This document shows, piece after piece, positions 1 to 11,872 of a stretch of DNA of 64,000 nt. The stretch is from Sipunculus nudus (Eukaryota; Annelida; Sipuncula; Golfingiida; Sipunculidae). The notes under the pieces were generated by a model. It searched no databases and was not told the DNA's origin. It saw only the letters and a program-made list of their open reading frames with translations. The translations under genes and the position numbers were made by a program. The DNA lies in contig CM049313.1 of assembly GCA_026874595.1 (NCBI GenBank), positions 38,840,659-38,904,658 on the forward strand. The letters are read 5' to 3'. Positions within the stretch are counted from its first letter, which is position 1. The number at the start of each line of letters is the position of its first letter.

Positions 1-970
1 CAGTGTCGCTGCCCGATTTACGACAGGAAGGTAATTACTGAAAGTGGTTACCAAGTGCAAATTTAAAAAAATGCCAACGCGACAAGGATTTATTGTATTG
101 TTAGTAACTATGTAGCACGGACGTATGGCGGCATCAGCCTGACTAGTGTGGACCTTACGACAGCTGAATATAACAAACCTCTATATGGCTGCGTGGGCAG
201 ATACGAGGATAATACGGAAATGATGGCGACCAGGAAACCTAGCCGGCAGGCTCCCCTGGAGGCTGTACGACTGCCGCTTCTGTGCCCGAGTTAATTTATA
301 CCAATGACCAGTAGATAAACTGAATCGTGGGTCCAAACTAGATCTCCACTCAAAGTGTCTGGCTGGCACCCAATTCCCCGCCGCCCCTAGTGTCAAGGTC
401 AACCAAACGTAACACACGGCTTGTTATGATAGGTTACGATATAATTAGTTATGATTTTTTTGGGGTAAAATTATACATCAATATGTGTGTGTATGTTGCC
501 AAAGGCAATCATGCAGTGTTGTTTTTCAAGGAAGTCTATGTTAAACAGACCTGTCATTTCTCCATGGGTTGTACTGAATACCTTCCCGGTCACTTTTCCT
601 TCCGACAAGGACGTTGTTTGGTAACAACATGGCTTGACATTAACATTATATAGACATAACGTAACGGGGTACAACGACATACAGAAACGACAAACGATAT
701 CAAAATATTTATGAATACATGTTGAAAGTGTTTGCCTCTTTTCGTTTCCTGATTATTCTTTCATCAATGGTTCTATATTTAGACGTCTTTGTTGTTAAGG
801 AGCTTATTTCGAGCTCTCGTTGCATATTAAATTAATGAAACCTAATTTAACGAAAATTTATATCAAAAGTAAAACCCAATGACCATTGACAGGGAATGGC
901 TTGTTAACAAAATGAAATAGAAACTTGGTATCTTGCGCTTGGTTTACAGAGACCTGTGTATTGATTTCAG
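1..970 (+). other. Upstream Trk intron sequence, no feature recognised
   Basis: AT-rich sequence 5' of the first recognisable Trk exon. It most likely belongs to the preceding intron because the exon at 971 begins in phase 2 behind a good acceptor (tgatttcag). Bases 1-30 followed by gtaatt look like an exon end, but the required reading frame gives no LRR-like peptide, so no exon is called. Nothing else is recognised. Confidence 0.5.
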
Positions 971-1042
971 AATGATCCGAGACAGTGAATTACGAGATAT
1001 CGACAAAGCTGCTTTTCAAAATTTAAATCTGCTCCGAAGGCT
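971..1042 (+). CDS. Trk: Trk exon: leucine-rich repeat
   Basis: A 72-bp exon flanked by ttgatttcag and gtgagt. It begins with the last base of a split codon and encodes one 24-residue LRR step, including MIRDSELRDID and AFQNLNLLRRL. The pattern S-x-L-x-x-I-x-x-x-A-F-x-x-L-x-x-L matches the second LRR of the Trk ectodomain, where vertebrate Trks have a similar SGLRF...AF motif. A length of exactly one repeat and phase 2 at both ends are typical of LRR exons. The LRR block sits N-terminal to the Ig domains on the extracellular side. The start is set by the acceptor, not by the internal ATG. Confidence 0.88.
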
Positions 1043-3158
1043 GTGAGTATATCTTCGTTTGAAATTGTTTTATGAAATCAGTTTATCTAAAAATATATAT
1101 TCTAAACTGATTTTCACTTTGCTTAAGTATTCAGAACTTCTTAATTATCTAGATGTGACCGCAAAGCACATATTATATCAAGGCAAAATGAGCAATGAAA
1201 AAAGACTTTCTGTCATGTTGCCATGATACAGTGATAATATTTTTCACTCACAATTCTGTGGAGGTGTTCTGTTAGTTATACATGCAACTGTGATAAAATA
1301 TATGTATACGCCTAACTCCAATGTGTCTGGAGTATATCAATTCATTTTAGAACTATGTGTTCGCCATTAAATATCTGGACCAACAAAATACACATCGGGA
1401 CATTGTCTCATATATGGCTGCATCAGATGATCATGTTAACATGAGTTAGTTCATTGTATATTTATAACATTTACATATCTTACTTTATTTGATTGGGGTT
1501 TTTTTTCTTTCACTATATATTTAATAATAATTAAGTATTTTCATTATTTATATAGACATATTTGTATAATTAATATAATAATGAATGGATCACCGCAATG
1601 CTCTGTATGATATCATATCGATATTATCTGCGTTGTGTTGCGATATGATTATACAATATGTCTGAATTGTCTATTTCTGGTTGATACACCCTTTAAATAA
1701 GAGGCACTTTATCCCCGTTTCCGATGTACCCAGGAAATACACCCGGTGATTGGTCCGCTCAAAAACCACGAAATGGGCCACATTTGCATAGTGTACTCTA
1801 TCTCCAACCGAGTGTTTTAGTTTGCATTTCCGTGATAAAGTAAAACTAAAGTGGAGAAGTATACCAGAGCTGTATGACAGAATACGAACACGGACCTCTC
1901 CTGGTGTAAAGCCGCTCCTGCAGGTGTTCTATGAAGTTGCGTCTACGGCCTCATATTTGTCTTGATGGAGATCTGTGCTGCAAAGAAACACTTAAGGAAG
2001 CAGAAACAGCATTATTTCTCGAAAAGAAGTTGATTATACCAAGTGCTAGTGTGTGCATGAAGAGAATCGTGATGGCAGTAGATGAAATAAAGTTATCTTG
2101 GTAGAGACAATTCTTCTGATTCAGTAGGAATAAAAAGGAAGAAACGCGGATGCACTGCCTAATCCTGGGCGCCTTGTGTTTGAAGAGTTACACAGAGGCT
2201 GTGTCTATTGTGTGTTAGTTTACGAAAGGTGCTAAATTATACCTGATTTACATTAAATGCCTGTAAGAAGCGGCATCTTTGTATCACATGCTCGTATCGG
2301 TTTTGAGTCAGAGGTCCTATATTTTCTCCGAAGTATCGTTGATCTATGAGTCCAAATCACCAGTTTAATGATGAAAGAACGGCTGAGGGAACCACGTTAA
2401 AATCTTGACTTAGAAGATGTGTCTTCATCATTTGTATGTCTCATGAGTAATGATGAAGATTAAATAATAGAGTGACACCTATATTTGATTTTTTCCCCCA
2501 AATCTTTTTAGCCCAAATATCTCCAGTCGCTAGGAAAGCGGTGATATAAATATAATGTAATTGTACGTGTGCAGCCGCTAAGAATTTATTGTTTCTTTAA
2601 AACTGGCGACTGTTCATTCATCAGCTCTGCCGAATGTGCTTTTAAATTAAAAGCTTTAAGATTAAATCACAACGAGCGGTCACACATTGTTTTAAATTTC
2701 GACCCGCGTCGCAATTCCACTTCTTGATGCTATCTTGATCTTTTAATTTATTGTAGTACATACGTTTTCAAATTGTAAAACGAAATTCGTACATCACATA
2801 TTTTTACATTTTTAATGGATTTATTTTTACTTTATACCTCTATATAATTTTTAAATATTACATCAAAATATCGCAAGTAAAAGTTAAATAAGACTTGTAG
2901 TTTGCTAATCAAATTAATTATAAATAGGAGAAAGAGGCAATGATTTATAACCTTTCTTAGTGTACTACATTTCCTGCCTCGGAGATTACATTCTCGGTCC
3001 TACACTATGGGATAAGCCTTCTTGATTAATCCAGACTTTTATGGTTTATGTTAACAGTTGATTATTTATCGAATAAATTTCCCGTGTATTCCCTGTAATC
3101 TTGGTACTCACTTTTTTTATATTTAATGATACTTTTTTTATGAAGCTCTGTGTTTTAG
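1043..3158 (+). other. Trk intron (2.1 kb) with a GC-richer island
   Basis: Intron between the two LRR exons, with donor gtgagt and acceptor tgttttag. Most is AT-rich and featureless. The part at about 1690-2250 is visibly less AT-rich and holds a 57-codon open frame (1931-2104, MKLRLRPHICLDG at its start) that I cannot assign; it could be a transposon relic or chance. Nothing else is recognised. Confidence 0.5.
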
Positions 3159-3230
3159 AGACCTAAGGAGGAATCGGATCGAGTTCTTTAACTGGAAGCT
3201 AATCAACAGAGAGAGCAGGAACGTCACACT
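3159..3230 (+). CDS. Trk: Trk exon: last leucine-rich repeat
   Basis: Again exactly 72 bp and phase 2 at both ends, between tgttttag and gtaagt. With the carried-over CT it reads LDLRRNRIEFFNWKLINRES and on to NVTL. This corresponds to the Trk repeat in which a conserved Trp-Lys follows the asparagine ladder (LxLxxNxxxxxxWK). The next exon continues directly with the C-cap signature HGNPLSCSC. Two consecutive 72-bp exons in the same phase suggest an origin by duplication of a repeat exon. It forms part of the concave LRR surface outside the cell. Confidence 0.9.
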
Positions 3231-3521
3231 GTAAGTTAATTAACTCTTGAGGGTTTTAACGAAAATGAACTGCACCCATGTGATTACGTGCATAGTTCCC
3301 GTAACGCAAAACTACTAATCACGTCTGCATTTATGGTCCCCACCCGGTATCATTAGACTGGGCAGACGGTTAAGCTTATAAGACTCGCAGGTACTTAAAT
3401 TGCAACACCTTGAAGAGGAACTGCCACCTGATGGTAAAGTTTATAAATAACGTATGTTCTTTTACCGACGCATATGTTAATGTAAGAGTCTATCGAGGCA
3501 TGGAATAACGTCTTCATTTTT

Positions 3522-3550
3522 AGCTCAGCTGACTGAAAGTCATCTGAGCT
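3522..3550 (+). repeat. Terminal hairpin of the dispersed element
   Basis: Thirteen-base arms AGCTCAGCTGACT and AGTCATCTGAGCT pair with one mismatch around a GAA loop. The same palindrome closes the reversed copies near 31356-31375 and 40262-40295 and opens the copy at 37487, so it marks a true element end and not a chance palindrome. Confidence 0.75.
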
Positions 3551-3567
3551 ATAGCGATCACTCTTTG

Positions 3568-3631
3568 TCCGTCGTCCGTCTGTCTGTCTGTCCATCTGTC
3601 TGTCTGTCCGTCTGTCCGTCTGTCTGTCCGT
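3568..3631 (+). repeat. GTCTGTCC-type microsatellite
   Basis: About 64 bp of imperfect CTGT/CCGT tetranucleotide repeat between the hairpin and the tandem core. An equivalent GACGGACA stretch lies in the reversed copy at about 40215-40250, which shows it is a built-in part of the element. Confidence 0.85.
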
Positions 3632-6600
3632 TAACCAGGCACAAATCGTAACCACTGGACCTGGAATCTTCTAACTTGACATCCACGGAGTACCATGAAA
3701 AATCTCCTTGGAAACCTGAAATTAGGTCTCTGTTACCCATAACCTCTGAGCTATGGGGCTCCGAAGTACCCCCCAGAAAAGTCCAAAATTTCATACAAAA
3801 ACTTCAATATCTCATTAACTACTTGACTGATGGTCATGATTTGTGGCATAACTATTGATCATGAGAGGTTCCATCAGTTACTGAAGACTGGTGGCGCCAC
3901 CTGTATTTTTCGATTTTTTACGAATTTTTTCCTCTATTTTTGAGACCTTTAAGGATGCTGTCATCTGTTAGCATGGCACAAATCGTAACGACTGGACCTA
4001 AAATCTTCATTCTTGAAACACTGAGAGGTCCATGAAAAATATCCTTGGAAACTAGAAATTAGGTCTCTGTTAACCATATCCTTCGAGCTATTGGGCCCCA
4101 AAGTACCCCCCCCCCTCCCCAGAGTAGTCAAAAATTTCATACAAAAACTACAATATCTCAATAACTGCATCACTGATGGTCATGATTTTTGGCATACATA
4201 TTGATTATGAGATGTTCCATCAGTTCCTGCAGACTTGTGGCGCCACCTGTATTGTACGATTTTTTACGATTTTTTCCTCTGTTTTTGAGACCTTTAAGGA
4301 TGCTGTCATCTGTTAACGCGGCACAAATCATAATGACTGGACCTAGAATCTTCATTCTCGACACACTGAGAGACCTATGAAAAGTCTCCATGGAAACCAA
4401 AATTAGGTCTCTGTTACCCATATTCTTCGAGCTATGGAGCCCTAAAGTACCCCCAAGAAAAGTAAAAAATTTCATACAAAAACTTCAATATCTCATTAAC
4501 TACTTGACTGATGGTCATGATTTGTGGCATAACTATTGATCATGAGATGTGTCATCTGTTCCTGCAGACTGGTGGCGCCACCTGTATCGTTCGATTTTTT
4601 ACGAATTTTTTCCTCTATTTTTGAGACCTTTAAGGATGCTGTCATCTGTTAGCATGGCACAAATCGTAACGACTGGACCTAAAATCTTCATTCTTGAAAC
4701 ACTGAGAGGTCCATGAAAAATATCCTTGGAAACTAGAAATTAGGTCTCTGTTAACCATATCCTTCGAGCTATTGGGCCCCAAAGTACCCCCCCCCCCCCT
4801 CCCCAGAGTAGTCAAAAATTTCATACAAAAACTACAATATCTCAATAACTGCATCACTGATGGTCATGATTTTTGGCATACATATTGATTATGAGATGTT
4901 CCATCAGTTCCTGCAGACTTGTGGCGCCACCTGTATTGTACGATTTTTTACGATTTTTTCCTCTGTTTTTGAGACCTTTAAGGATGCTGTCATCTGTTAA
5001 CGCGGCACAAATCATAATGACTGGACCTAGAATCTTCATTCTCGACACACTGAGAGACCTATGAAAAGTCTCCATGGAAACCAAAATTAGGTCTCTGTTA
5101 CCCATATTCTTCGAGCTATGGAGCCCTAAAGTACCCCCAAGAAAAGTAAAAAATTTCATACAAAAACTTCAATATCTCATTAACTACTTGACTGATGGTC
5201 ATGATTTGTGGCATAACTATTGATCATGAGATGTGTCATCTGTTCCTGCAGACTGGTGGCGCCACCTGTATCGTTCGATTTTTTACGATTTTTTCCTCTA
5301 TTTTTGAGACCTTTAAGGATTCTGTCATCTGTTAGCATGGCACAAATCGTAACGACTGGACCTAGAATCTTCATTCTCGACACACTAGAAGACCTATGAA
5401 AAGTCTCCATGGAACCAGAAATAAGGTCTCTGTTACCCATATCCTTCGAGCTATGGGGCCCCAAAGTACCCCCCCAGAGTAGTCAAAAATTTCATACAAA
5501 AACTTCAATATCTCAATAACTACATCACTGATGGTCATGATTTTTGGCATACATATTGATTATGAGATGTTCCATCAGTTCCTGCAGACTGGTGGCGCCA
5601 CCTGTATTGTTTGATTTTTTACGATTTCTTCCTCTATTTTTGAGACCTTTAAGGATGCTGTCATCTGTTAGCATGGCACAAATCGTAACGACTGGACCTA
5701 GAATCTTCATTCTCAATACACTGAGAGACCTATGAAAAGTCTCCATGGAAACCAGAAATTAGGTCTCTGTTACCCATATTCTTCGAACTATGGGACCCCA
5801 AAGTACCCCCTAGAGTAGTCAAAAATTTCATACAAAAACTTCAATATCTCAATAACTACTTCACTGATGGTCATGATTTGTAGCATAACTATTGATCAAG
5901 AGGTGTTCCATCAGTTCCTGCAGACTGGTGGCACAACCTGTATTTGTTCGTTTTTTTTTTACGAATGTTTTATCTATTTTTGAGACCTTTAAAGATATGA
6001 ACATCTGTTAACAGGGCACAAATCATAAAAACTGGACCTAGAATCTTCATTCTTGACACACAGGCAGACCCATGAAAATTCTCCATGGAAACCTGAAATT
6101 AGGTCTCTGTTACCCATATTCTTTAGGCTGTATGGCTTCAAAATACCCCCCAGAATAATGGAAAATTTTATACAAAAAGTGCAGTATCTCAATAACTACA
6201 ACACTGATGGTCATGATTTTTGGCATACATATTGATCATGAGCTGTTCCATCAGTTTCTGCAGAGAGGGTTCGCCACCTCTATTTTTTTCAAATTTTTAC
6301 GAATTTTTTTTCTCTTTTTTCGAGACCTTTGAAGATGTGGCCATCTGTTAACAGGGCACAAATCGTAACGACTACACCTAGAATCTTCTCTCTTGACATG
6401 CAGGGAGGCCCATAAAAAGTCTCTTTGGAAACCTGAAATTAGGTCTCTGTTACCCATAACCTTTGAGCTATGGGGCTCCGAAGTACCCCTCAGAATAATG
6501 GAAAATTTGATACAAAAGCTCAAGTATCTAAACAACTATTGCAGTGATCACCATGATTCTTTGCATGGATATTGATCATGGAATGTTTCATCAGTTTCTG

Positions 6601-9600
6601 CAGTATGGTGGCGCCACCTGTATTTTTTTTTATTTTTACGAAATTTTTTTCTCTATTTTTGAGACCTCATAAGATGCGGTCATCTGTTAACATGGCACAA
6701 ATCGTAACAACTGGACCTAGAATCTTCTCTCTTGACATGCTGAGAGGCCCATGAAAAGTCTCCTTAAAAACTTGAAATTAGGTCTCTGTTACCCATAACC
6801 TCTGAGCTATGGGGCTCCGAAGTACCCCCCAGAATAATGGAAAATTTGATACAAAAGCTCAAGTATCTGAACAATTATTATATTGATCACCATGATTCTT
6901 TGCATGGATATGATCATGAAATGTTTCATCAGTTTCTGCATTCTGGTGGCGTCACCTGTATTTTTTCGATTTTTTAAAGTTTTTTTTCTCTATTTTTGAA
7001 ACCTTTTAAGATTTGGTCGTCTGTAAACATGGCACAAATATCAACTGGACCTAGAATCTTCTGTCATGACATGCAAGGACGGTCATAAAAAGTCTATATG
7101 GAAACCTGATACAAGGTCTCTGTTACTGATATCCTTTCAGCTATGAGGCTCGGAAGTTCCTCCCAGAATAATACAAAAATTGATACAATAACTAATGCAT
7201 TGATCACCATGATTGTCTACATTTGTATTGATAATGGCTTGTTTCATCAGTTTCTGTAGACTGGTGGTGCCACCTGTATTTTGATTTTTTAAGAATTTTT
7301 TTTCTTGATTTTTGAGACCTTTAAACATTTGGTCATCTGTTAACAGGCCACAAATCATAATGACTTGACCTAGAATCTTCTTTCTTAACATGCAGGGAGG
7401 TCCATGAAACATCTTGGAAACCTGAAATTAGGTCTCTGTTACCCATATCCTTCATGCTCTGGGGCTCCGAAGTACTCCTCAGAGTAAAGATTTTGTCATC
7501 TGTTAACAGAGCACAAATTATAATGACTTGACCTAGAATCTCCTTTCTTGATATGCTGGGAGGCCCCTGAAAAGTCTCCTTGTGCACCTGAAATTACATC
7601 TCTGTTACCCATATCCTTCATCCTATGCGGCTTTGAAATACCCCCCAGAATAAACATTTGGTCATCTGTTAACAGGGCACAAATCATAATAACTGGACCT
7701 AGAATTTTATTTTTTGACATGCTGGGAGACCCCTTAAAAGTCATCTTGTAAACCTTGAAAATAGGTGTCTGTTACCCATATCCTTCATGCTACAGAGCTC
7801 CATAGTACCCCAATGAATATTGGATGATTTTATACAAAAGGTCAAGTTTGGAAAAAGTATTTCATTCAAATTTGACATTCAGATGATAAAATTACTTTTG
7901 TCAATGTCTTCCTGGTCAGCTGAGCGTCATGACCCCTGGGCACTTGTTTATTATTGTAGTGGAAAACTATTGCTGACGACCTGGTTGGCCTATTCATCAT
8001 GCGTGATGTTGCATTGCTTATAATACGTTAACAAGTGTGTCTGAGACATAAAACAGACAATAATTTTGTCGGTGTTACTAAGCAAAGTGCTGCTCATCAT
8101 AAACACATAGAATAGGTCAAAAGAATTTGGGTTGTTGTGTTACACACAGAAAGATGCATACGACTGAGACGGCATGCATTCATAATACTTTTGAGGTTCT
8201 ATCAAAGTTAAACTGAGTTCCTTGAGCTATTACCAATTAATGACGCATATATCTCAAAGATTACCCCTAATATATCAGAGGGATTTTTACTTTGTTAATT
8301 TGGTAGAAGTTCAAGCACAAGAAACGAGAAATGTGAGTTTGCAAATAAGAGACAGTGGTATACAAAAAAAGCTGAAAATATAAGAATTTGGCGGCTGGCT
8401 ATTTACTGAGCAGAGATGTAAGAGAAACACAGACTATTAAAAAACAGAGATCATCTGTGTAGATTCAAGAGCAGGCCCGCCAATAGGTATATATTTGTAT
8501 GAAGTATGGATCCTGTGATTTATAATCTAACACCGGCCCACCTCCTGGTCGACTGATGGCTTTAGTAATGACCCCCTCCATGTTGAAGTATAATGCGGCG
8601 TTGCATGGCGCGCTCCATCTATTAAATCTGGAACACCCACCCGGAAGTTCAATTTGCAACTTTGGTAGAAAATCCAAACAAGGTTACTGCCTGACGAGGA
8701 TGTAAATATCTCAGTGGAGCCAGATTTATGGTCCTATATTTAATATCGTAAAGGACATCTGATACAGTGAACGGTCTAGACCCTTTACTGAGGAAACATT
8801 TTGAAACCATGCCTTGGACTATAGAATTTTTCATAAGTAGCCGCTGTCGTATAGAAGCTCATTTCACACCAAGCCAGGGGCAATACGTAGACAGCGTTAA
8901 GTGATGGAGGCAAAACGCCCACCTGAGAGCTGTTGTAAAACACCGTTTTTGTCAAACCTGCTAAATAGCCACTTGGATTGTTTAGTAGAGAAATCTTCAT
9001 GGTGCTCAATACAAGGGATAGACTATTCTACTTGACAATGGTCATGGTAATAAAAATTCTTTGACCAGCATGTCAACGCCTAATAGGAAAGAAGGCTAAT
9101 TAATGACTGTTCATTAAGTTTTCCAGGCCCTTGTAAGCAAATGAATGTTTACAATCGGATTAAATATAGTGTATACCAAGTAATTAACCCCCCCCCCCCC
9201 CATGTATGAAATCAATTGACATGACTGCGAGTGCGTGATCGACAGGTCTATTGGCCAATCAGCGAACATGATTACCGGACTGAAAACGAGGCCATGTAAA
9301 CACACGTAGAGGTCGGACATCAGGTTGGACATTCCTGACACGTGTGTAAACTTCCAACCATATGCTCGACGGACCTGTTATAGTAAATATATTTTAATAC
9401 GGTCGAGGCATATGTTTATTAATTGTATAAAAGTTACTCAGAGGTATCATTCAAAGTAACAGCAATCTGTTTTCTTCCTTCTCTTTGAGTCCATATTCGA
9501 CATGAAAGTTTCAGTAAGTCAAAAGACGCAGCCTAAATTATCCTATTCACCATTTATCGGTAATTATTGGTTAGTAACCAGTGCTAAAATGTTTACATTT

Positions 9601-10464
9601 ACCCCACACCAGCGCGTCACTCTTCAAAGTTAATGGGTTTAAAACGTAACAATCTTGGCCCTGTCGATTCAGCGCGTCTCCCAGTCCCAGCCAAAGTTTT
9701 CATGTGTTCATGTGCATGTCACGATATGCTGTCCCCTGTTACCACAAATACAGTTGATATATCTCTGGTAAAAGGTCAGTAACCATTAAATCTTTCAGAA
9801 TATATGTCTCATGTATGTTATATGTCATATTGGTGAACTGCATGAGTTCATATTAATATTATTAATAAATATATTTCACAATTTGCAACGTTTCATTTTT
9901 CAATTATTGATTCAAACCATGTTTCTTCAAGTGTTAATCCAATGATCATATAATAAATGTACCGCATAAGAATTAAATAATTAGCTGGGCCTTTAAACCA
10001 GACATATAAATAATCTGAGCAGCGTCGGGGGGGGGGGGGGGGCGTACCCTAAAATAAAGTTCGTTTCATTCCGGGATAATTAACATAACCGGTGGAGGTC
10101 TGTGCTCTCTGAGTGCCCATATTCTTGTTTGAAATTGAATTAAGATTACCGGGGGTAAACTGAAATAGGGGGTAACTTTACACCAGTGCTAAAATGTGTG
10201 GAAGTTAATATATTTAATTAAAAGTCGTGTTTCTGGTTTCGCTTAATTATCACCAAACACATTAGCTACCAATGGCAGCAATATTCGTGTTTAAGTCATT
10301 CTTTTAATTTTTATCAAATAAACATCTTGGTCCAGTTAATTAAGAAAAAGAATAATTAGCATTCATTTTTCTTTTTTAATCTATTTTAAGACAAAGTTCA
10401 TTAGATTAAATAATTCATATGATTGGCTATAGTTGGAATTAAGAAATTTACATAATTATGATTA

Positions 10465-10469
<5 letters not shown>

Positions 10470-10519
<50 letters not shown>
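10470..10519. repeat. (TA)n microsatellite
   Basis: About 25 uninterrupted TA dinucleotides. Similar pure TA tracts lie at 16835-16878, 23058-23103 and 30229-30267. Confidence 0.95.
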
Positions 10520-10522
<3 letters not shown>

Positions 10523-11487
10523 CGATTCCAAGGGTGAAATGTCTGCAAATGAAATATGTGTCGATATACAAATTAAGGTCCACTTGAGGGGGTAGGGGTA
10601 AAACTAGCTGCTTCTTTGTATTAGTGTTGTACTGAAATAACAAGATACTTTATTCAAAGTATCTCAGAAAATTCAGATTGAAAAAAAATCATGTAACGAA
10701 TGATTAAATTTTGGTTATATAAACTTGAGCATAAACATTTTAAATATCATGGTATTACAAACATACATATGGTCATTACATCTCGGCATGTAAAATTGAA
10801 GTAAAGGTCTTTTTTATCGCAATCCGTTCCAAGCGTGTGAATGGCATTATTATTTTTGGTCGTGAATCATATGCCTATATACACACTGTTCTTTTCTCAG
10901 TTATGCCACACCCTCGTTATCAATTAATGATATACTTATACTATAACCTGCTAGTGTCTATGACATTTTTACGATGACCATTGGTCTTTTACCTTTCCGC
11001 CAAAGGTGGTTTTTACTCGATACGAGTCTCTTCCTGGTAGGCACTGTGGGAAGGCCGGGACTAATTGTCTCACCTGTCAGATGTTTAAAATCAAAATGTG
11101 TTACATTTGAAGGAAACATTATCTGTTTATATTTCACATGCGTATACTTACAAACTATTACATATTTCGTGAATCGTTACCACGACAACACCCATGAGTA
11201 TGTATTTTGCCTTTAAACGAGTCTAACCAAACACCTTTGAACCGACTACATTGACCTCTTCACTACATCTGTACCTACGACGATTGTGGGGTCAGATTGT
11301 GACGCCCGTAAACCCTAAACAGCGGAGGCGTATTCTTGTGAGTCCGAGTCTGCGCAGTGTGACGGTCCTCTATAAGAAGAAGCAATGTGCATGCGTAAAT
11401 CCATCTTAAAACACCTGCTGATTCCGCTATTATTTTTACTCTACAATAAAATGTCTAATTAAGTAAATCAATTTCCTTTCTTCCAAG

Positions 11488-11636
11488 GTTGCTGCACGGG
11501 AACCCCCTGTCGTGCTCGTGTACTAACAAATGGCTGCAGCTCCGAGTGTCCAGCGAATCAGACGAAAAGACGACGTGTTACACCGGACCAGACGGGACGC
11601 GAACACCTATCACCAGAGTCAATATCACGGACTGCA
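11488..11636 (+). CDS. Trk: Trk exon: LRR C-terminal cap (LRRCT)
   Basis: The exon completes the codon CT|G and reads LLLHGNPLSCSCTNKWLQL, then a Cys-containing stretch (TTCYTGPDGT) and ends ITDC-A. HGNPLxCSCxxxWLQ is the hallmark LRR C-cap; the four cysteines expected for the cap (CSC, CYTG, DC) are all present. The donor is placed after tgca (gtaggt) because A+GT then makes serine and continues in the Ig frame. The alternative donor four bases later (gtatct) would break the frame. It caps the LRR fold next to the first Ig domain on the extracellular side. Confidence 0.93.
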
Positions 11637-11670
11637 GTAGGTATCTTGTTATGTCGAAGAGTGTTTGCAG

Positions 11671-11872
11671 GGGCGGATCCAGGATTTAGGAAAAGGGGGG
11701 GTCCAACCCAGGAGACCAATGAAAATCCTAAAAAAAAGTCATCAGGTCTGGAAAAGGGGGGGGGGGGGTCCAGGCCGTATAATTACGTCTAAAACCTTGT
11801 AAAAAATGTTGCTTCGAGTGAAAAAAAGGGGAGGGGGCGAACCCCCTGGACCCCCCCCTGGATCCGCTTCTG
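11671..11872. mobile_element. Small inverted-repeat element with GGGGCGGATCCAGG ends
   Basis: About 200 bp framed by GGGGCGGATCCAGG on the left and CCCCTGGATCCGCTTC on the right, with internal G-runs and C-runs also facing each other. It resembles a foldback or MITE-like element. Related ends occur at 41912-42066, 38605-38664 and about 36340-36500, and the motif GGGTCCGCTTCTGCT recurs in the dispersed family at 50360 and 57407. It has no coding capacity. Confidence 0.55.

Larger units (their letters stand above)
3522..7830 (+). mobile_element. Hairpin-ended element with (GTCTGTCC)n and a 340-bp tandem core (pearl/Helentron-like)
   Basis: The element starts with a near-perfect stem-loop at 3522-3550 (AGCTCAGCTGACT, loop GAA, AGTCATCTGAGCT, one mismatch). 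A GTCTGTCC/CTGT microsatellite (3568-3631) follows, then about eleven tandem units. The marker TCATCTGTTA recurs near 3961, 4306, 4645, 4989, 5325, 5664, 6003, 6343, 6680, 7018, 7331, 7497 and 7661, so the spacing is about 340 bp and drops to about 165 bp in the last, half-deleted units. Other copies with the same terminus occur at 31190-31380 and 39690-40300 (both reversed) and 37485-37620. A unique end, a tetranucleotide microsatellite and a tandem core is the layout known for bivalve pearl and Helentron-derived non-autonomous elements. Family assignment is by architecture only. No protein is encoded. Confidence 0.7.
3231..11487 (+). other. Trk intron (8.3 kb), repeat-rich
   Basis: Largest visible intron, with donor gtaagt and acceptor tttcttccaag. 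It is dominated by the hairpin-ended tandem-repeat element at 3522-7830. From 7831 to 11487 I see no coding signal, only a poly-C run at about 9187-9201, a poly-G run at about 10027-10042, a TA microsatellite at 10470-10519 and ordinary AT-rich DNA. Confidence 0.7.

Noticed and set aside
1-30. Exon end at the left edge (…GACAGGAAG|gtaatt)
   Set aside because: The frame needed to join the exon at 971 gives SVAARFTTG, which does not look like an LRR or N-cap; the Cys-rich frame is out of phase.
9187-9201. Poly-C and poly-G runs (also 10027, 32640, 59029) as functional G-quadruplex sites
   Set aside because: Single homopolymer runs of this kind are common in this genome's repeats and are prone to sequencing length errors; no context supports a function.
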